Assembly: GCF_030272615.1 (NCBI RefSeq)
Contig: NC_081414.1
Coordinates: 767,512,153 to 767,576,152, forward strand
Length of the DNA stretch: 64,000 nt
Reading direction: 5' to 3'
DNA from: Cryptomeria japonica
Lineage: Eukaryota; Streptophyta; Pinopsida; Cupressales; Cupressaceae
The notes under the pieces are model-generated. The model was not told where the DNA came from. It saw only the letters and a program-made list of their open reading frames with translations, and searched no databases. The position numbers and the translations under genes were made by a program. Below, in pieces: positions 45,717 to 58,749 of the stretch. Every line of letters starts with the position of its first letter. Position 1 is the first letter of the stretch.

Positions 45717-48443
45717 TGTAACATGCAACAACATATGCAAATTTGAAATAACAACTTTTACATCTTTGTAGTAGAAAAGGAAGGAAAAACTACTATTTAA
45801 AAAAAAAAAAAACATGAATAACTAAAAGGAAACTTGTTCTTAACTAAAACCTTGAATTTAACATAGATCTATGCTATGAGAAAAAATAGTAAATATGAAT
45901 GTAACTTTAACATTTCAATTTAAATGAAAAGAGAGGTTTAGTAAATACATTTTTCCAGATGCTGCATTTCTAAATTTTCATAACTTTATCAATAGACCAA
46001 TGAGGAGGGAAAGTATCATCATGATGCTTTTCTGCCCAACCATGGACTTACTAGTCTCTAATTCCGTATCTGATTGGATTGGCCTGACCCTTCACAGGGA
46101 GGTAATGAAAAGTCTAACTCATGCCATCTAAACTGGAGGGTAATCCTACATAGATCCCTAGTTGGTCATCCACTATAGGCTACCCCTAACAAGTATGACC
46201 TCTAACTAGATTGTGTACCTAGATTAACAAATTGGTTGATGCTTATAGAAGTAACATCACCTTGACTTAGGGTTTATATGTCATTGCAAACATGCTAATT
46301 CATGAAGTCAGTTGTTCATCATCCTGCTTGGTTGAATTGAATTCCGCAAGGTAACCAAGTCCTCATGTCTGTGTCTATGCTACTACATTCTGACTCTATG
46401 AGGCTCATTGGTTGTCCTTTATGTTTGGACCCAATTTCACATATTGGTCAACAAACTTGAGGTGACTTATACTCTTATGGTGTAACCTATATTTTGTCAA
46501 AACCCTTGATTAATTTAATACAGTCTCATACTTGTTCCCTTGAGATAGCAACCTTCTCTCCCACGAATACAATGGTCGAATAATTCATATTTCACATAGT
46601 CTGAATGTTGTTTACACAAGAGAAGTAGCCCATACTTGGCCTTTATTAACTTAGTGTGGAAAACATGAGATAAAAAATAGTTTTCTTTCTCCTTCATTAG
46701 CTTTAACTTCTATGTTTTGTATGTATTATGAGCATTCGTGTTGCTACTCTATTGTCTAGTGAAACTATAAATTTTTGTATGAATGCCAAACTTCATTAGG
46801 AAGCAGTGAAGCTATGTATTTCTATACATAGGACTATTTGCATTAAGCAGCGTTATAAGATCCCTTGTCTATCAAATATTTTTGCACTATGAAAGGTTTT
46901 CTAAATGTCTAAGTGCACTTGAAGTATTATTATGGTCAACTGCATTAATGAGTACTGAAATACTAATCTTGCCTATCATTTCCTTCCAAACTAAAGATAG
47001 TTTAACCATCTTGATAGATGCTATAGTATGAGAGCCTCCTTGGCCCAAAGGTTTCCAAATAGTTGTAATCACACATAAGCGTGAAATCAAATTTTGCATC
47101 CTTCTCGACTGAAACTTAAGGTTCTCGGGCATAAGTTTATTTTAGGGTTTTAAGTTTTTGGTTGATCATTATCACAACCACTTAGTGACCAATTGCGACT
47201 AATGAACAAAATAGAAATTAAGAAGATAGACATTAGTTCTTAATAAGTTTCCCAATTTATTCCTTTCTCCATTTATGGCAACACGAGTTTAATTTACAAT
47301 AATGTCTGAGATGTAAAAAGGTAAGATAGGCTATAGAGATGTTGACTCTCTTGGACCTTTATTATTTGTAAGTTTATCATTGATGTCATGACTCTATTGT
47401 CACTACAATGTCTATGTGCTTGGTTATACTAATATGCTAAATACATTTTTTAGTACTGAAAAGTTACTCTTGTGTACCTTCTCTTTTTCCAACTAATGAG
47501 AAAATTAGCCATCTTATCACGCAAGGTTCAACTCAAGTACTAGAGAAGCTTCTCAGCTAGAGAAATAGTAACCATTTTCCTATATCTTTTATTCCAAACC
47601 TAAAAACACAATATAAATCATTCATTATCTTCTTGGATAATTTTAGTATTAATGTGCCTCAATGGTTATAAATGTTTAACTGAGAACCCAATTGAGGTTT
47701 CTTATTACAAGACTTCATGACCAGTTTTTCATACTAGGCAATTATCTTTCCCTATCTATCTAAGAAATAAAATTATGCTATATTGCATAAATGTACAGTC
47801 ATACTGTAAACGTACAACCCTATTGTGTATACACAACCATGCTATATATGTATAGAAATATTGTGTATACTTAGTCATACTACAAGCTCATAGACATACT
47901 CTATCTACACAAGATGTATTATTTTATCTATTGATAAACTTTACTCACAGTTGTTCATTATAAGCATAAAATTATAGATTTTCCAGCTAAAGTGTATTGT
48001 TCAAGTGAGGCCTTCACAGTCATACAACATACTGCTCGATAGAGAATACACTTAACTAAGAGTCATTCTCTATCAAACTCTGTTCTATATAGAATGACTG
48101 GAAGGTTTGTTTTAAACCAAAATCATATATTCACATCCTTAGGCACTAATTACTGAGTATAACACATTCTCTTAATAATTAATTGAATTCTCAAACCTTG
48201 TTTAACATTGTTGAGTATTAACATGATTTTCTTACTCCATATTGTTCAAAACTTAGTAAAATCAAATAAGAACTGAAGGTGTTTTAGAATATACCATATT
48301 CCTACTTTAGAATTCCCAACTCACAATCAAAATCTATTAGTAACATAGAGTATTTCTGCGTTTTCTTCTTTCCATTAATTCTTCCATGAATTCGAACTCT
48401 AAAAGAGAGAATGGAATAATAAACAAACTTATTGGTTTTTGTT
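45717..48443 (-). mobile_element. 5' LTR of the old chromovirus, inner part
   Basis: The inner end is TGTAACATGC at 45717 (plus), next to the PBS. 47205-48443 is the contiguous paralog of the two separated pieces of the 3' LTR. 45717-47205 has no second copy in the window. The outer part is cut at 48444 by the next Copia. Only chance ORFs are seen. Confidence 0.7.
47790..47910 (+). repeat. Degenerate ~20-bp repeats in the LTR, second copy
   Basis: Same array as 19455-19575: CAGTCATACTGTAAACGTAC, then units like ACACAACCATGCTATATATG. Confidence 0.7.
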
Positions 48444-50018
48444 TGTTGGCATTGAGTTGTCATTGATGTCAACTGGTATTGCAGGTTATCGGTAGAGTGT
48501 GTCAACTAATATGATAGAGTGTGCCAACCAGTATGAAGATTGGTTGTTTGTTTGTGATGAAGAGGTGGAATGTTCTATGAAACACAACAACTCGGTGAGT
48601 AGAACAAAAAGAATGGAATGAAGACATACCAGAAGGAAAGATGAATTGTCAATAGGATATGTTGTTGGTAAGAGTGATTGTTCAGTGTGTTGGACATACT
48701 GGCCGGATGTTCTAGTTTGAACTGTCCCTTTGTCGGTGAGTTGAATGTTGATGTGTGCTTCGGAGAGAAGAGGTGAAAAACATGTAGAGGTTGGTGAACT
48801 ATTCATCGACATGGTTGTTTGTGTAGTAGGTGGTCATTAAATGATAAAACTACAAATCAGGGGTTGATGATAGATTGATGCGGGTTGAGGAAGAATGGAC
48901 GACACAAAATGATCAGACATTTGAGGAATTATGATCGAAGCATGAAATCTAATTGCAGATTGACCTCGAGAAAGAAACAGTTGAATCATAAATGTCAACA
49001 AATTTCAAGGCCATAAAACAAGTTTATATTTGCTATTTTTAGAAAACATATTTTAGATAGATGAAAAATGCGTAATGTTTTATCTCCCCAAAGCAGGTGA
49101 GCGATCCAAGGTAGATCGAATCAGATTGGATAGCGATTTTATCGGAGGAGAGAAACCCTAACAGTCCTAAGTTTGAATTATTTTTTGGTGGGAAGCCTCA
49201 AGTTAAAAATATTCCAACCTGAGACTGATAGATCATGATGCTGGTGAATGAAAGTGTGTGGACAAAAAAACTATTTGAGTGAAAAATAAGAAAAATATCA
49301 AGTGACTGTGTGTTGAAGGAGAAACCGGTAAGGTGCGTGTGAACCGGCAGAGAACAAACTGGTAGAGGCAGAACCTAGCAAAGTGTGGTCAAGTGTGAAT
49401 TTAATCAAGTAGTCAGAAGGAGAGAAGTTTTAGCAAGAGTAAGAATCTACAGAAAGGCATTGTTGCAGGGTGTATGGAGTTTTCACAGACTAATAAGATT
49501 GAAACCGATAGTGCAGAGTATTGAAGGGTTGTAAAAATTTATTTACAATAGGGAATTTATTTGTGTATGTGAATCTTCATATTGTCTTCACTAAGTAAAT
49601 TCTTAGCGTAGGGGTTGTAGCTCCTTTAGGTTGTAGCCTATAAACTGATCAAGGGTTGGTGCTCCTTCAATTCGGTGCTCATAAATTAGGGGTTGATTTT
49701 CCTTGGGTTGGTGCCCTAAAATTGTAATATGATCATTTTCATTGTGAGGCTGGATTGGAGCAGAAGATCTCCAACAACTATTATCACCGAGGTTTTTCCC
49801 ACATTGGTTTTTCCTCATATATCTGGTGCTATGTGATGCATTCTTGTGTATGTATTATATTGATCTTATAGAAAATCCTTTCACACACTTAGTTTGCATT
49901 GTTTAGTTTATCTGTCAACATTCTCTTTGTTTTATATTGTACCGATATATCCCTAATTAGGAAAGAAGTGTTTAAATCACTGATTCACCCCCCTCTCAGT
50001 GATCCATTATGTCCAACA
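48444..50018 (+). mobile_element. Copia 3 5' LTR
   Basis: 1575 bases from TGTTGGCATTGAG to TTATGTCCAACA, followed by the PBS. The shared dyad GTTGTCATTGATGTCAAC is at 48456-48473. It is inserted in the old chromovirus LTR; the left target copy would be TTGTT (48439-48443). Confidence 0.88.
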
Positions 50019-50020
50019 AT

Positions 50021-50033
50021 TGGTATCAAAGCC
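50021..50033 (+). other. Copia 3 primer binding site
   Basis: TGGTATCAAAGCC, two bases after the LTR end; initiator-Met type with one change. Confidence 0.88.
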
Positions 50034-50093
50034 TAGGTGCCTTGTTTTGTCAAAGTGTTCTCTAGCTTGGGTAGATCCTATCAAGTGTGCACA

Positions 50094-52263
50094 ATGGCAA
50101 GAAATGAATCTACCTCCTCAAAAGCTCCTATGTTTGATGGTGTCAACTATGCCTTCTAGTGTAGAAGAATGGAAACCTATTTGTCCTCTCTAGGTTTTGA
50201 TGTGTGGATGTCGATTAAGAATGGGTATACACTCCCAAACAATCCCCCTACTGATCTAGATGCTAAGAAAGATTATGAGAACAATGCTAAAGCTAAAAAT
50301 GCTATTCTTAGTGGGTGGTCTGATAATGAGTTTGTTAAGGTTATACACTACTCATCTGCCAAAGAAACTTGGGACAAGTTGTATAAAATATTTGAAGGTG
50401 ATGCTAAAGTCAAGGAAGCCAAGTTATAGACTTTGAGAGCACAACTTAAGGGTTTGAAGATGAGAGATGAAGAGAAGATTGTTGACTATCTCCAAAGGAT
50501 TGATGAAACAACAAATACCATTAGAGGGCTTGGAGAAGAAATAAAAGATGAGGTGATCGTGAAGAAAGTACTTAGATCTCTCACATCTAAGTATGATACA
50601 AAGGTTTCAATAATAGAAGAAGCAAAAGATCTAAAAACCTTTACAATGGATGAGCTATATAGTTCCCTAACTGCTTATGAGATGAGGATTGGTTGTGAAG
50701 AAAGAAGCTGTATTCAAAATATCAAGGAAAGGAAAAGAAGATTCTGCTCAAGATGGAACTGGTGAAGATTTTGATGATATCATGGCAAAATTTGTCAAAA
50801 GACTTAAGAGGGGTTTCGACAAATACAATGGCAAGCTGCCCTTGAAATGTTTCAATTGTGGAAAGATTGGACATTTTGCTGCCAAATGTCCCCATGGTGA
50901 TAAGGATGAAGATGATCAATCAAGTGGTAGTAGATCAATCGGTAAAGACAAGAAGAAGAATGTCTATTGACATGGTAGAAGAGGCAATGGGAAGGAGAGC
51001 AACCTTTACACACATGAAAATGATACCATAGATGAGGAGAGTGCCTCAGATGATTGTTGCAGTGAATATAAAGTCAAAGCAAACCTTTTTTATGGACCAA
51101 GAGGTCCCAATACCAGATGAAGGAGAAGAAGAAGAGAAAGAAGGAAAAGTAGATCTTGAAGCAGAGCTCATTAGTGCCTTGGAAGAGCTGAAGAAAACAA
51201 GAAGAGATCTGAAGAAGGTGCAAAAGGCTGCAACTGAAGAACAAGAGATGTTGGAGAAATCTCTTGAAGAATCCAAGAAAACAATTGTAGATCTAAAACT
51301 TGAATTGGAAGAGGCCAAGAGGATCTGTGAAGTTACTAGTACCGACTTGAGTGAAAAGGAGAAGGAACATCAAAATCTAGAAGAATAAATTGTTAAGCTT
51401 CAGAAGGAATTAGAGAAGAGCAAGAATGAATTGATGATGAGAAGCAAGTATGAAAGCAACACATAGGCCCTAGATAAAATGTTGAGCAAGTAAAATGCTT
51501 CAAAGGATGCTGGTGGACTTGGATTTGAAAAGGGACAGAGTTCCAGAAGCAATAACTCAACCAAAAAAGAGATATAGTTCATGACATCCAGTGAGAGTAA
51601 GGTCAAGTAGACATTCACTGTTGGAAAATTTGAGAAAAAGAAGTCATATGTTGCTGCTACAAGGGATCAACCAGTAAGACAAAATATTGTTGTAGTTCAG
51701 CATACAAACCGGTATGCTATAAATAAAGGAATGAGGAAGGTTGATGACCAAGGTTTCACTAGAGTTCATCAAGTGAGGAGTAGATATCCAGTAAGACAGA
51801 ATTATCCTGCTCCTAGGACATAAAAACGGTATGTATTTGAATTCTATGGTTATTGTCACTGGTGTAATAAGTTCATTCATAGAATGGCAGAATGTAGGAA
51901 GATGAATGTAACCCCCAGTTTTGAGAGCATAAACTCATTTGCTGCATTACAAAGTACAAATGTCACATGTTATAATATGAGTTTGTTTATAAGAGTTATG
52001 AGTGTAGGAGAAATGTGAAGATGTCCTACAAGAATGATTTGAATACATCTTTCAATGCTAATGTGAAATGTTATAAGTGTCTAAATTTTGGTCACATAGT
52101 AAGGCATTGTAAGCTGAGAATTGGCAAGCAAAAGAAAACAGTACCAGATCATAAGATAGAGACAAAACCGGAACACAAGATGATAGAAGAGGAGAAGAAA
52201 GAAGAGAAACTAGTTTGGGTAGAGAAGGAGAAGAGAAAGAGAGAGTCAAGCTTGATTGTGTAG
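50094..52263 (+). pseudogene. gag: Copia 3 gag with coiled coil and zinc knuckles
   Basis: ATG 50094 (MARNESTSSKAPMFDGVNY) starts in the same phase as the long stretches 50169-50429 and 50433-50765. The gag core shows WKY-type helices: ETWDKLYKIFEGDAKVKEAK and KVLRSLTSKYDTKVSIIEEA. A phase shift at about 50690 leads to the knuckle CFNCGKIGHFAAKCPH (50848-50889). An unusually long Lys/Glu-rich coiled coil follows (about 51120-51470, e.g. ALEELKKTRRDLKKVQKA). Then come CHWCNKFIHRMAEC (about 51855) and CYKCLNFGHIVRHC (52068-52110), so three CCHC-like clusters. Several stops and phase changes. Confidence 0.85.
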
Positions 52264-53441
52264 ACTGATCTACATGCTAAAAAGAGGAATCTATGGGTAG
52301 TAGATAGTGGTTGCTCAAATCACATGACCGGAGACAAGAAAAAGTTTATCAAGCTTAATGTTGGAATGGTGGTTATGTCCAGTTTGGTGATAGCTCCTCT
52401 ATCAAGATTAAGGACCATGGTACATTGAATATTGATGGAAAGATCAAGGCTCATGATATGTACTATATGGAAGGACTAAAGTATAATCTATTGAGTGTAA
52501 GTCAGATGTGTGGAAAAGGGTATAAGTTCACATTTGACTCTACTAATAGTCAGATAAGCAAGCAGAGTGTCGGTCAGGTTGTGGCAGAAGGAAAGAGAAT
52601 AGATGGTAATGTCTACAATCTGAAAGAATTCTATGAGTCCCAATGCATGATGGGATAGGTTAATGAAAGCTAGTTGTGGCACCAAAGATTAGGCCACATG
52701 AACTTTGATAATTTGGTAAAGATAAGCAAAAACCGGTATGTAAGAAATATTCCACAAATAACTAAGCCAACAAGTAAATTTTGTGATGAATGCATCAGAG
52801 GCAAGCAAATAAAAGTGAGTTGCAAAACAAAAGAGTACAATACCTCAAGACCTCTAGAATTAGTACATACATATTTGTGTGGACCAACAAGGACAAGGGC
52901 TCTGTCCAGTGAGAGATACTTCATCCTATTCATTGATGACTACTTAAGGATGACTTGGGTGAGATTTTTGCATGACAAATCATAAGCATTTGAAAGACTC
53001 AATATTTTCAGAATAATGATTGAAAATGATAGTGGATACTAGTTAAAGTGCTTAAGATCAGTCCGAGGTGGAGAATATTCTTCCAATGAGTTTATTGACT
53101 ACTGTGAGAAACATGAAATCCAAAGATAGTATTCAACAACAAGAACACCACAACAAAATGGTGTGGTAGAGAGGAAGAATAAGATAGTGAAGGAGATGGA
53201 TAGAACAATGTTGAATGAGGCCAACATACTAGATACATACTAGAAGGAAGCAGTTTATATTGTTGTCTACACATTGAATCGGGTACAGTTAAGAGTGAAC
53301 AGTAGAGTGGCTCCTTATGAGTTATGGTATGACCAAAAACCATCACTCAAGCATTTTAGAGTATTTGGAGGTAAGTATTTCATTAAGAGAGATGTTGATG
53401 GATTAGGAAGTTTTGATTCCTAGAGTGATGAAGAAATCTTC
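52264..53441 (+). pseudogene. Copia 3 protease and integrase
   Basis: Protease: LWVVDSGCSNHMTGDKKKF at about 52288-52345 with the D-S-G triad intact; YMEGLKYNLLSVSQMCGKGY follows. Integrase zinc-binding part: LWHQRLGHMNFDNLV ... FCDECIRGKQ. Core: ELVHTYLCGP (the usual Asp is Tyr here), LFIDDYLRMTW, TTRTPQQNGVVERKNK with the Glu, then SRVAPYELWYDQKPSLKHFR. Stops near 52660, 52983, 53040 and 53240. Confidence 0.88.
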
Positions 53442-54238
53442 TTGGGTTACTCAACCAATAGTAAAGCCTACAAATGCTACAATAAGAGATTAAGAAAAAT
53501 GGTTGATAGTATAAATGTGAGAATAGATGAAGACCTACATAAGGAAAAATATGCATCGACACCCTACATTGACATTTCAGATGTTGACTATGAAGAACAA
53601 TCTGACAATGGACAAGTAGAAGAAGCACCAAGCAAGAACCCCAATCGGTATGTGCAGAAGAACCATCCAGAAGAACATATCATAGGAGATAAAAATGAAG
53701 GTGTGCAGACTAGAAGGAGACTAGCCCAAAATGATGAGCAGGTAAATTTATGCCTCATGACAGAACTTGAGCCCAAATTTTTTGATGAAGCTAGCAAAAG
53801 TGAGAAGTGGGTAGATGCCATGGATGAAGAGCTGAAACAAATTGAGAAAAATCAAACTTGGGAACTTGTTCCTAGACTGACAAACAAGAATTTCATAGGT
53901 ACCAAGTGGGTCTACCGGAACAAAATGAATGAAGAAGGCAAGATAATCCAACAGAAAGCAAGGTTAGTTTGTAAACGGTATTCTCAAGTGGAAGGTATTG
54001 ACTTTGAAGAAACTTTTGCACCGATTGCTAGGTTAGAGGCAATAAGAATGTTTTTATCTTTCTCTGCCTATAAAGGATACATGGTTTACCAAATGGATGT
54101 CAAATCTACATTTTTGAATGATAATCTTGAAGAAGAGTTGTATATGGAAGAACTAGAAGGATATCTATTACATGATGATGCGAGTTTTGTATGCCGGTTG
54201 AAGAAAGCCTTGTATGGCTTGAAGCAGGCACCCAGAGC
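53442..54238 (+). pseudogene. Copia 3 RT, N-terminal part up to the insertion
   Basis: Open for 266 codons: IFLGYSTNSKAYKCYNKRL, IIGDKNEGVQTRRRLAQND, KNFIGTKWVYRNKMNEEGKI, VEGIDFEETFAPIARLEAIR, YQMDVKSTFLNDNLEEELYM, ALYGLKQAPRA. It breaks after PRA at the target duplication AGAGC (54234-54238). Confidence 0.92.
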
Positions 54239-55411
54239 TGTTAGGCCTAATATGGAAAGCTAATGTACTGAGAGGGGAGGGGTGAATCAGTACTCCAAAA
54301 CTTTTCTTTGATAATAACCTTACTGTTATGCATAAACAAAATAGTTCAGTAACATAAAATAAAGTTAAAACAAATAGATAACAATCATACATGATTCACT
54401 CCATAACACATATATTTTGGTCACGCAGAAACTCTTGGTTAGAGAGAAAAACTACAGTGGGGATGGCACCCACAACTTGACTACTGCAATAATAAAGATT
54501 TCTCAGTTAGAGCTACATTTAGCTATTTCTGATAGCTTACCCTGTTAGGAGTATCAAGATCTATTAGATCTACCTTACTAAAGGATTTCACAACACTATA
54601 TAAATGCTGCACCTGGTTAAAGGATTTACAATTTATAGAATTGGTTAGAGTCTTTTACCCCGTTAAAGGTTTCTCTTACAACTTCAAAATATTACAATAA
54701 GACTTTACAAATATCTGCAACTTTACATCTGAAATGCTATAGCAGATTCTATATGCTCAGAATAAGATTACCTAGCTTGTAGCATACCTCGGTAACCCAT
54801 ATTGTAACTCGGTAAACCCTTTTGTTTACTTTGTTCATCGATTGTTCATTGATAACCTTCTCGATGACCTCTTTGTGTCTCTGTAACAGTCTTCCTTCAT
54901 ACATACACACACATGTCTCACATCTCTTGTTTCTAACCCTAAAATCATGCTGTCTAAATAGACCTCTTACAGTGGTGATGTAATTCATTGCTTCGATCTT
55001 ATAAAAAGATTCCTCGAATGAATAACTAAGCAAAATATTTGATTGGTTAGATTGACCTTGCAATCAAACATAATCTTCTAGTGCAATTTCCAATGTAAAA
55101 ACGGTTAGATGTGCCTCGATCTTGTGACACATTTTCATGTGCATGTCCAGGTTCAATGTATCTGGTAAAATATTTCACTCGGTGAATATCAACTTGGTGA
55201 GTTATCTTTACTACTCGGTAGCCATGAAACAATACTCGGTAAACAGCTCAGTGAATACTGTGTTCTATGACTGCTTTCTTCTATAACCGACGAGACTATT
55301 CATACCGACTTCTCTGTGTGTACCGACTGCATGATTTGGTAATACTAACCGACTAGAATATATAGTATGACTTTGGATATAAAACTAATGGCAATTTGAT
55401 AAGTAGTAACA
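54239..55411 (-). mobile_element. 3' LTR of the two-ORF element
   Basis: 1173 bases; on plus it starts TGTTAGGCCTAATATGG and ends AAGTAGTAACA. Contains many copies of the word ACTCGGTA/ACTCGGTG or its complement ACCGAC (55165-55345). Confidence 0.93.
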
Positions 55412-55425
55412 ATCTCCCCTTTTGA
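55412..55425 (-). other. Polypurine tract of the two-ORF element
   Basis: Minus strand TCAAAAGGGGAGAT, directly before the LTR start TGTTACTACTTATC. Confidence 0.88.
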
Positions 55426-55791
55426 CATTAGTTGAGATGTTTGACAAAAAACTACCTTTATAGTCATAACTCAAAAACTATATACTTGCAAAATGACTAT
55501 ACTTGACAATATATACAATAGTCAATGAAATAGTATATGCAGATATACTCCCCTTATCTTTATTCTATACATAACTCTGAATTTTGCATGTTCGGTTCTA
55601 TTCTATGTTTGTGTGCTCTGAATGCTTTGTATATTCTGCTCGTTATACTCCCCTTGTATACAATACTCAAAATTGTGCTATCAAAACTGTATTACTCTCC
55701 AAAATGTAGTATTACTCCCCTTTTGCCTGGTATTACTTTCCTCTATGTAGTATCATAATATTACTCCCCCTTTTTGACAAACATAAAAAAC

Positions 55792-58203
55792 TTAATTCCC
55801 ATTCGGAGGCGGTAACAGATCAAAAATAGACTTATACTTGGGCCGGGTGTTGGTGAGGGTGACTGAGAGTGAATCCTTTACACTTTCCATTAATGAATTT
55901 TGTGCTTGAATATCAGCTAAGAGTGATATTAAGCCATCAAGGGTGCTTCCCTCTTGTGTAGTTGATAGGAATGTAGCTCCGTTGATCTATTCCTGTACTA
56001 ATGAAAGATGAGGAAGGAATAATGTCTGAAGGGTCATTATGTCCATCCTAATTTTATGCTCTTCATTCCTCAGTTCTAACTATTGAGCCATGAGCTGTTG
56101 AAGCTTTGTATAAAAATTCTGAACTGAATTAGGCTTGGTGGTCAACTTAGTTGAGAGATCGGTGATCTCTTTCTCAATTGCATTAGTTTTATTTTTGACA
56201 TCTTTAATGAATAAGTAAAATGTACATAGTTTCTGGAATAAATAAATAATATGCTTGAGTTGAGGGGACAACTCAGCAATGAATTTGACAAGTTTTACCT
56301 TGTCAACAACAATGGATTTCTGTACTTCCTCTATCATTTTAGCAGTTAGCTCTTTATCCTTGAGCTTGCTTAAGTACTCAGATGCATCAACTCCAGATGT
56401 TTCAATCTGATTTAGGAGTTCATCTAGTTGAATATGGATGGCTGCATCGGTTGACACTATTGCTGAAGGTAGCATTTCTGTAAGTAGTTTTCTAACCTTC
56501 TGAAGTACTTTATTCTTCTTCTGTACGGCTAGTTGCTTCTCATGTTCGGCCTTTTCTTTGCATAGTTCATCGAATTCAGTGAGTGCTTGCCCTTTCAATT
56601 TGGAGATGTCTACATTGGGCAACACTATCAGTTTAGACAAGTCAAATTTGAAACCATGCTTTCTCACCTTCTTCTCTTTTCCTTCGGTCAGTGGCACTAA
56701 GACAAGTGCTTGTGAGGCTTGCTGACCCTCGGTAGGTTGCTCGATAGGTGCAACACTTTGGTCGGTTCTTGTAGCCGTTGTAGTGTCTTTGGGTGGCTTG
56801 GTGCTAAGGGTCTTAGCTATAACATTTGCAGTGCTTGTTTGTGCTTGAGACATCTGATCTTTGGTTGTATCATCTGCTGCTTTAGATTTGTTACCTTCAG
56901 TGCCTTTCTCGGTGTCCTTGGGAGCTTCGGTTGAGACAGGTGGCTTCACCGACAGATAAGGCTGAACTTATTCTAAGACATATTCACTAGAGACAAGTTT
57001 TGCATAGGTAGTGCCTTCAATCATTTCCTGCTCCAGTGCTGCTTCATCCATTACATCTTCATCAATTTGTATAGTGTCAACCGAGTCTAGACCTTGCTTG
57101 GTGACATCTGGATCTTGCTCGGTGACATCAACAATTTCAATTTGAGATTGTTCACTGACATCCTTTTGTTTGAAGATCTCCTGCCACTTGGCTTTTGTCT
57201 CATTCTCCACATCAATGTATAGCCCATTCATCAATTTTAAGGCTCTCTATTTCACAAGAAATTTATAATTATATGTGGTCAAATGCTCCTTGATTACTGC
57301 TATGGACATATCAGGAAATAGATGGACTAGACTTCTTTCTCCTAACTTCTTGATGTAGTCATTGATCTAATGGGTGATAGGTCGGTGTAGCTCCCATACT
57401 ACTTTACCGACTGAGGGAAAGAACTTCTCAAAATAGAAAAACATACATACAAGTAGTGAACCAAACTTTAGTGTGTTCACCGAGTTGTTCTTCTTCAGCT
57501 TCCTTATTGTGTTCAGGTTCTCAAAGAAGTTCTTTAGTAGCACTTCACATAAGTCTACTTTCATTCCCTTCTTCACTATTTTGTAGGCCAAGTCAACTAC
57601 AGCACATGGTACACTGTTTTCCCTTACAGATTGGAAGAAATAGTAACCAATTACTCTAATTGTAAACTTGAGTTCTGCATCAGTGACATTATTCAATTTC
57701 AGTCCTCAGTAATCAGATTCTACTCCAGTTAGACTGATTAGCTCCTTTTGTGATATCATTTTCTGTGCTCGTGCATGATCATAGATGGGATACCCGGTGA
57801 TCAGGTGAATGATTTTGTTAGTGATCTTAAACGGTTGCTCATGTAGCCACATGAAATCATCATGTACTCTGCTCAATACAAACTTAACCCACTGGGGTTT
57901 GAACACACAGGGATAGACTAGGGCTTCAGTTAATCCCTTGATTTTGATATGCTCAAATTTGCTATCCAGTTTGCCATTAGTGCAAAGTTCATCATATGTG
58001 TCACTAATCTCGACATGATCAAGTTCCTCAACATGGCATTTGGTGAAGAATCTAACATCTTCTACTAATAAGACTCGATCCAGGATGAGTGAAAATGCAG
58101 TTTTGTCATCTAGTTCAGAGGCAACTTTGGGAGTTAAAGAAAATTTCAGCGAGGGCTTCTCCACATTTTGGACAACTACGGGGTCTTGGATCTTGGGCGC
58201 CAT
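55792..58203 (-). pseudogene. ORF2 of the pol-less element, ~800 codons, unknown function
   Basis: ATG 58203 (MAPKIQDPVVVQNVEKPSLK) in good context (GCGCC after ATGG) opens one phase that stays coherent to TAA at 55792-55794, 804 codons. In-frame stops: TGA 57706-57708, TAG 57367-57369, TAG 57247-57249, TAA 56968-56970, TAG 56080-56082, TAG 55987-55989. Residues 1-330 look globular (PQWVKFVLSRVHDDFMWLHE, FKITNKIIHLITGYPIYDHA, TIRVIGYYFFQSV). Residues 350-520 are acidic then Thr/Lys/Gln-rich and probably disordered (EAPKDTEKGTEGNKSKAADD). Residues 520-800 are Lys/Glu-rich helices, probably coiled coil. The N-terminal pattern faintly resembles putative plant transposon proteins of the Transposase_32 type; I would not assign it. 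Confidence 0.7.
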
Positions 58204-58749
58204 GGTAGGTTTCGGGTAAGATTTGACAAATTATCCTTAGGGTTTACAAATGACTGACGCTTCACACTCGGTAAACAATAGCAATTTGACTAGATTAGAA
58301 ACTAGCTTAACAGTGTGAATAGATTGATGTAAATACCTCGAAGTTCGCTCTGAATGAAGTTTGATCACCTTGATTTTCTCTGCTCTACTTCTCAAAAACT
58401 TGGTGAATGTAAATGACCGTGAAAACACTTTTAAGTTCTCAAAAATACCTCATTGGGGTCCATGCAAGTTAGGTCAAGACATTAAATGCACTCGGTTCAC
58501 CTTTTACCGATTTACCCTTTTTGTTTTAACTGAGTAACCAAATTTCCTTTATTAACCAACTTGATAGGTTTCTTGTATACACCGACTTGACAGGTTTCCT
58601 GTATACATTGACTTGACAGGTTTCCTGTATAGTATATAAACTAACTAATTGCATCTTAACTATGCAGATTTTGAATTTTGTACATAATAGAATAGGAACT
58701 GTTATGATTTAACCTTTAGAGAATGCAGTCCCTTCATACCTTTTCCTGA

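Larger units (their letters stand above)
18866..48443 (-). mobile_element. Old minus-strand chromovirus with long LTRs, host of the nested insertions
   Basis: Right to left: 5' LTR (48443-45717, outer part cut by a Copia), diverged PBS (45714-45703), an unrecognised stretch, RNase H-integrase-chromodomain remnants (44160-42270), a purine tract near 42140, and the 3' LTR (42129 down to 18866). The 3' LTR is split by a 20.3-kb insertion and a SINE. LTR identity rests on two segments that are contiguous at 47205-48443 but separated at 18880-19730 and 40025-40660. The inferred LTR length is about 4.2 kb. Confidence 0.7.

Noticed and set aside
18866-48443. Host genes within the old chromovirus interval
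   Set aside because: All longer coding stretches were assigned to retroelements or the CACTA fragment; no multi-exon gene with host-type domains was seen on either strand.
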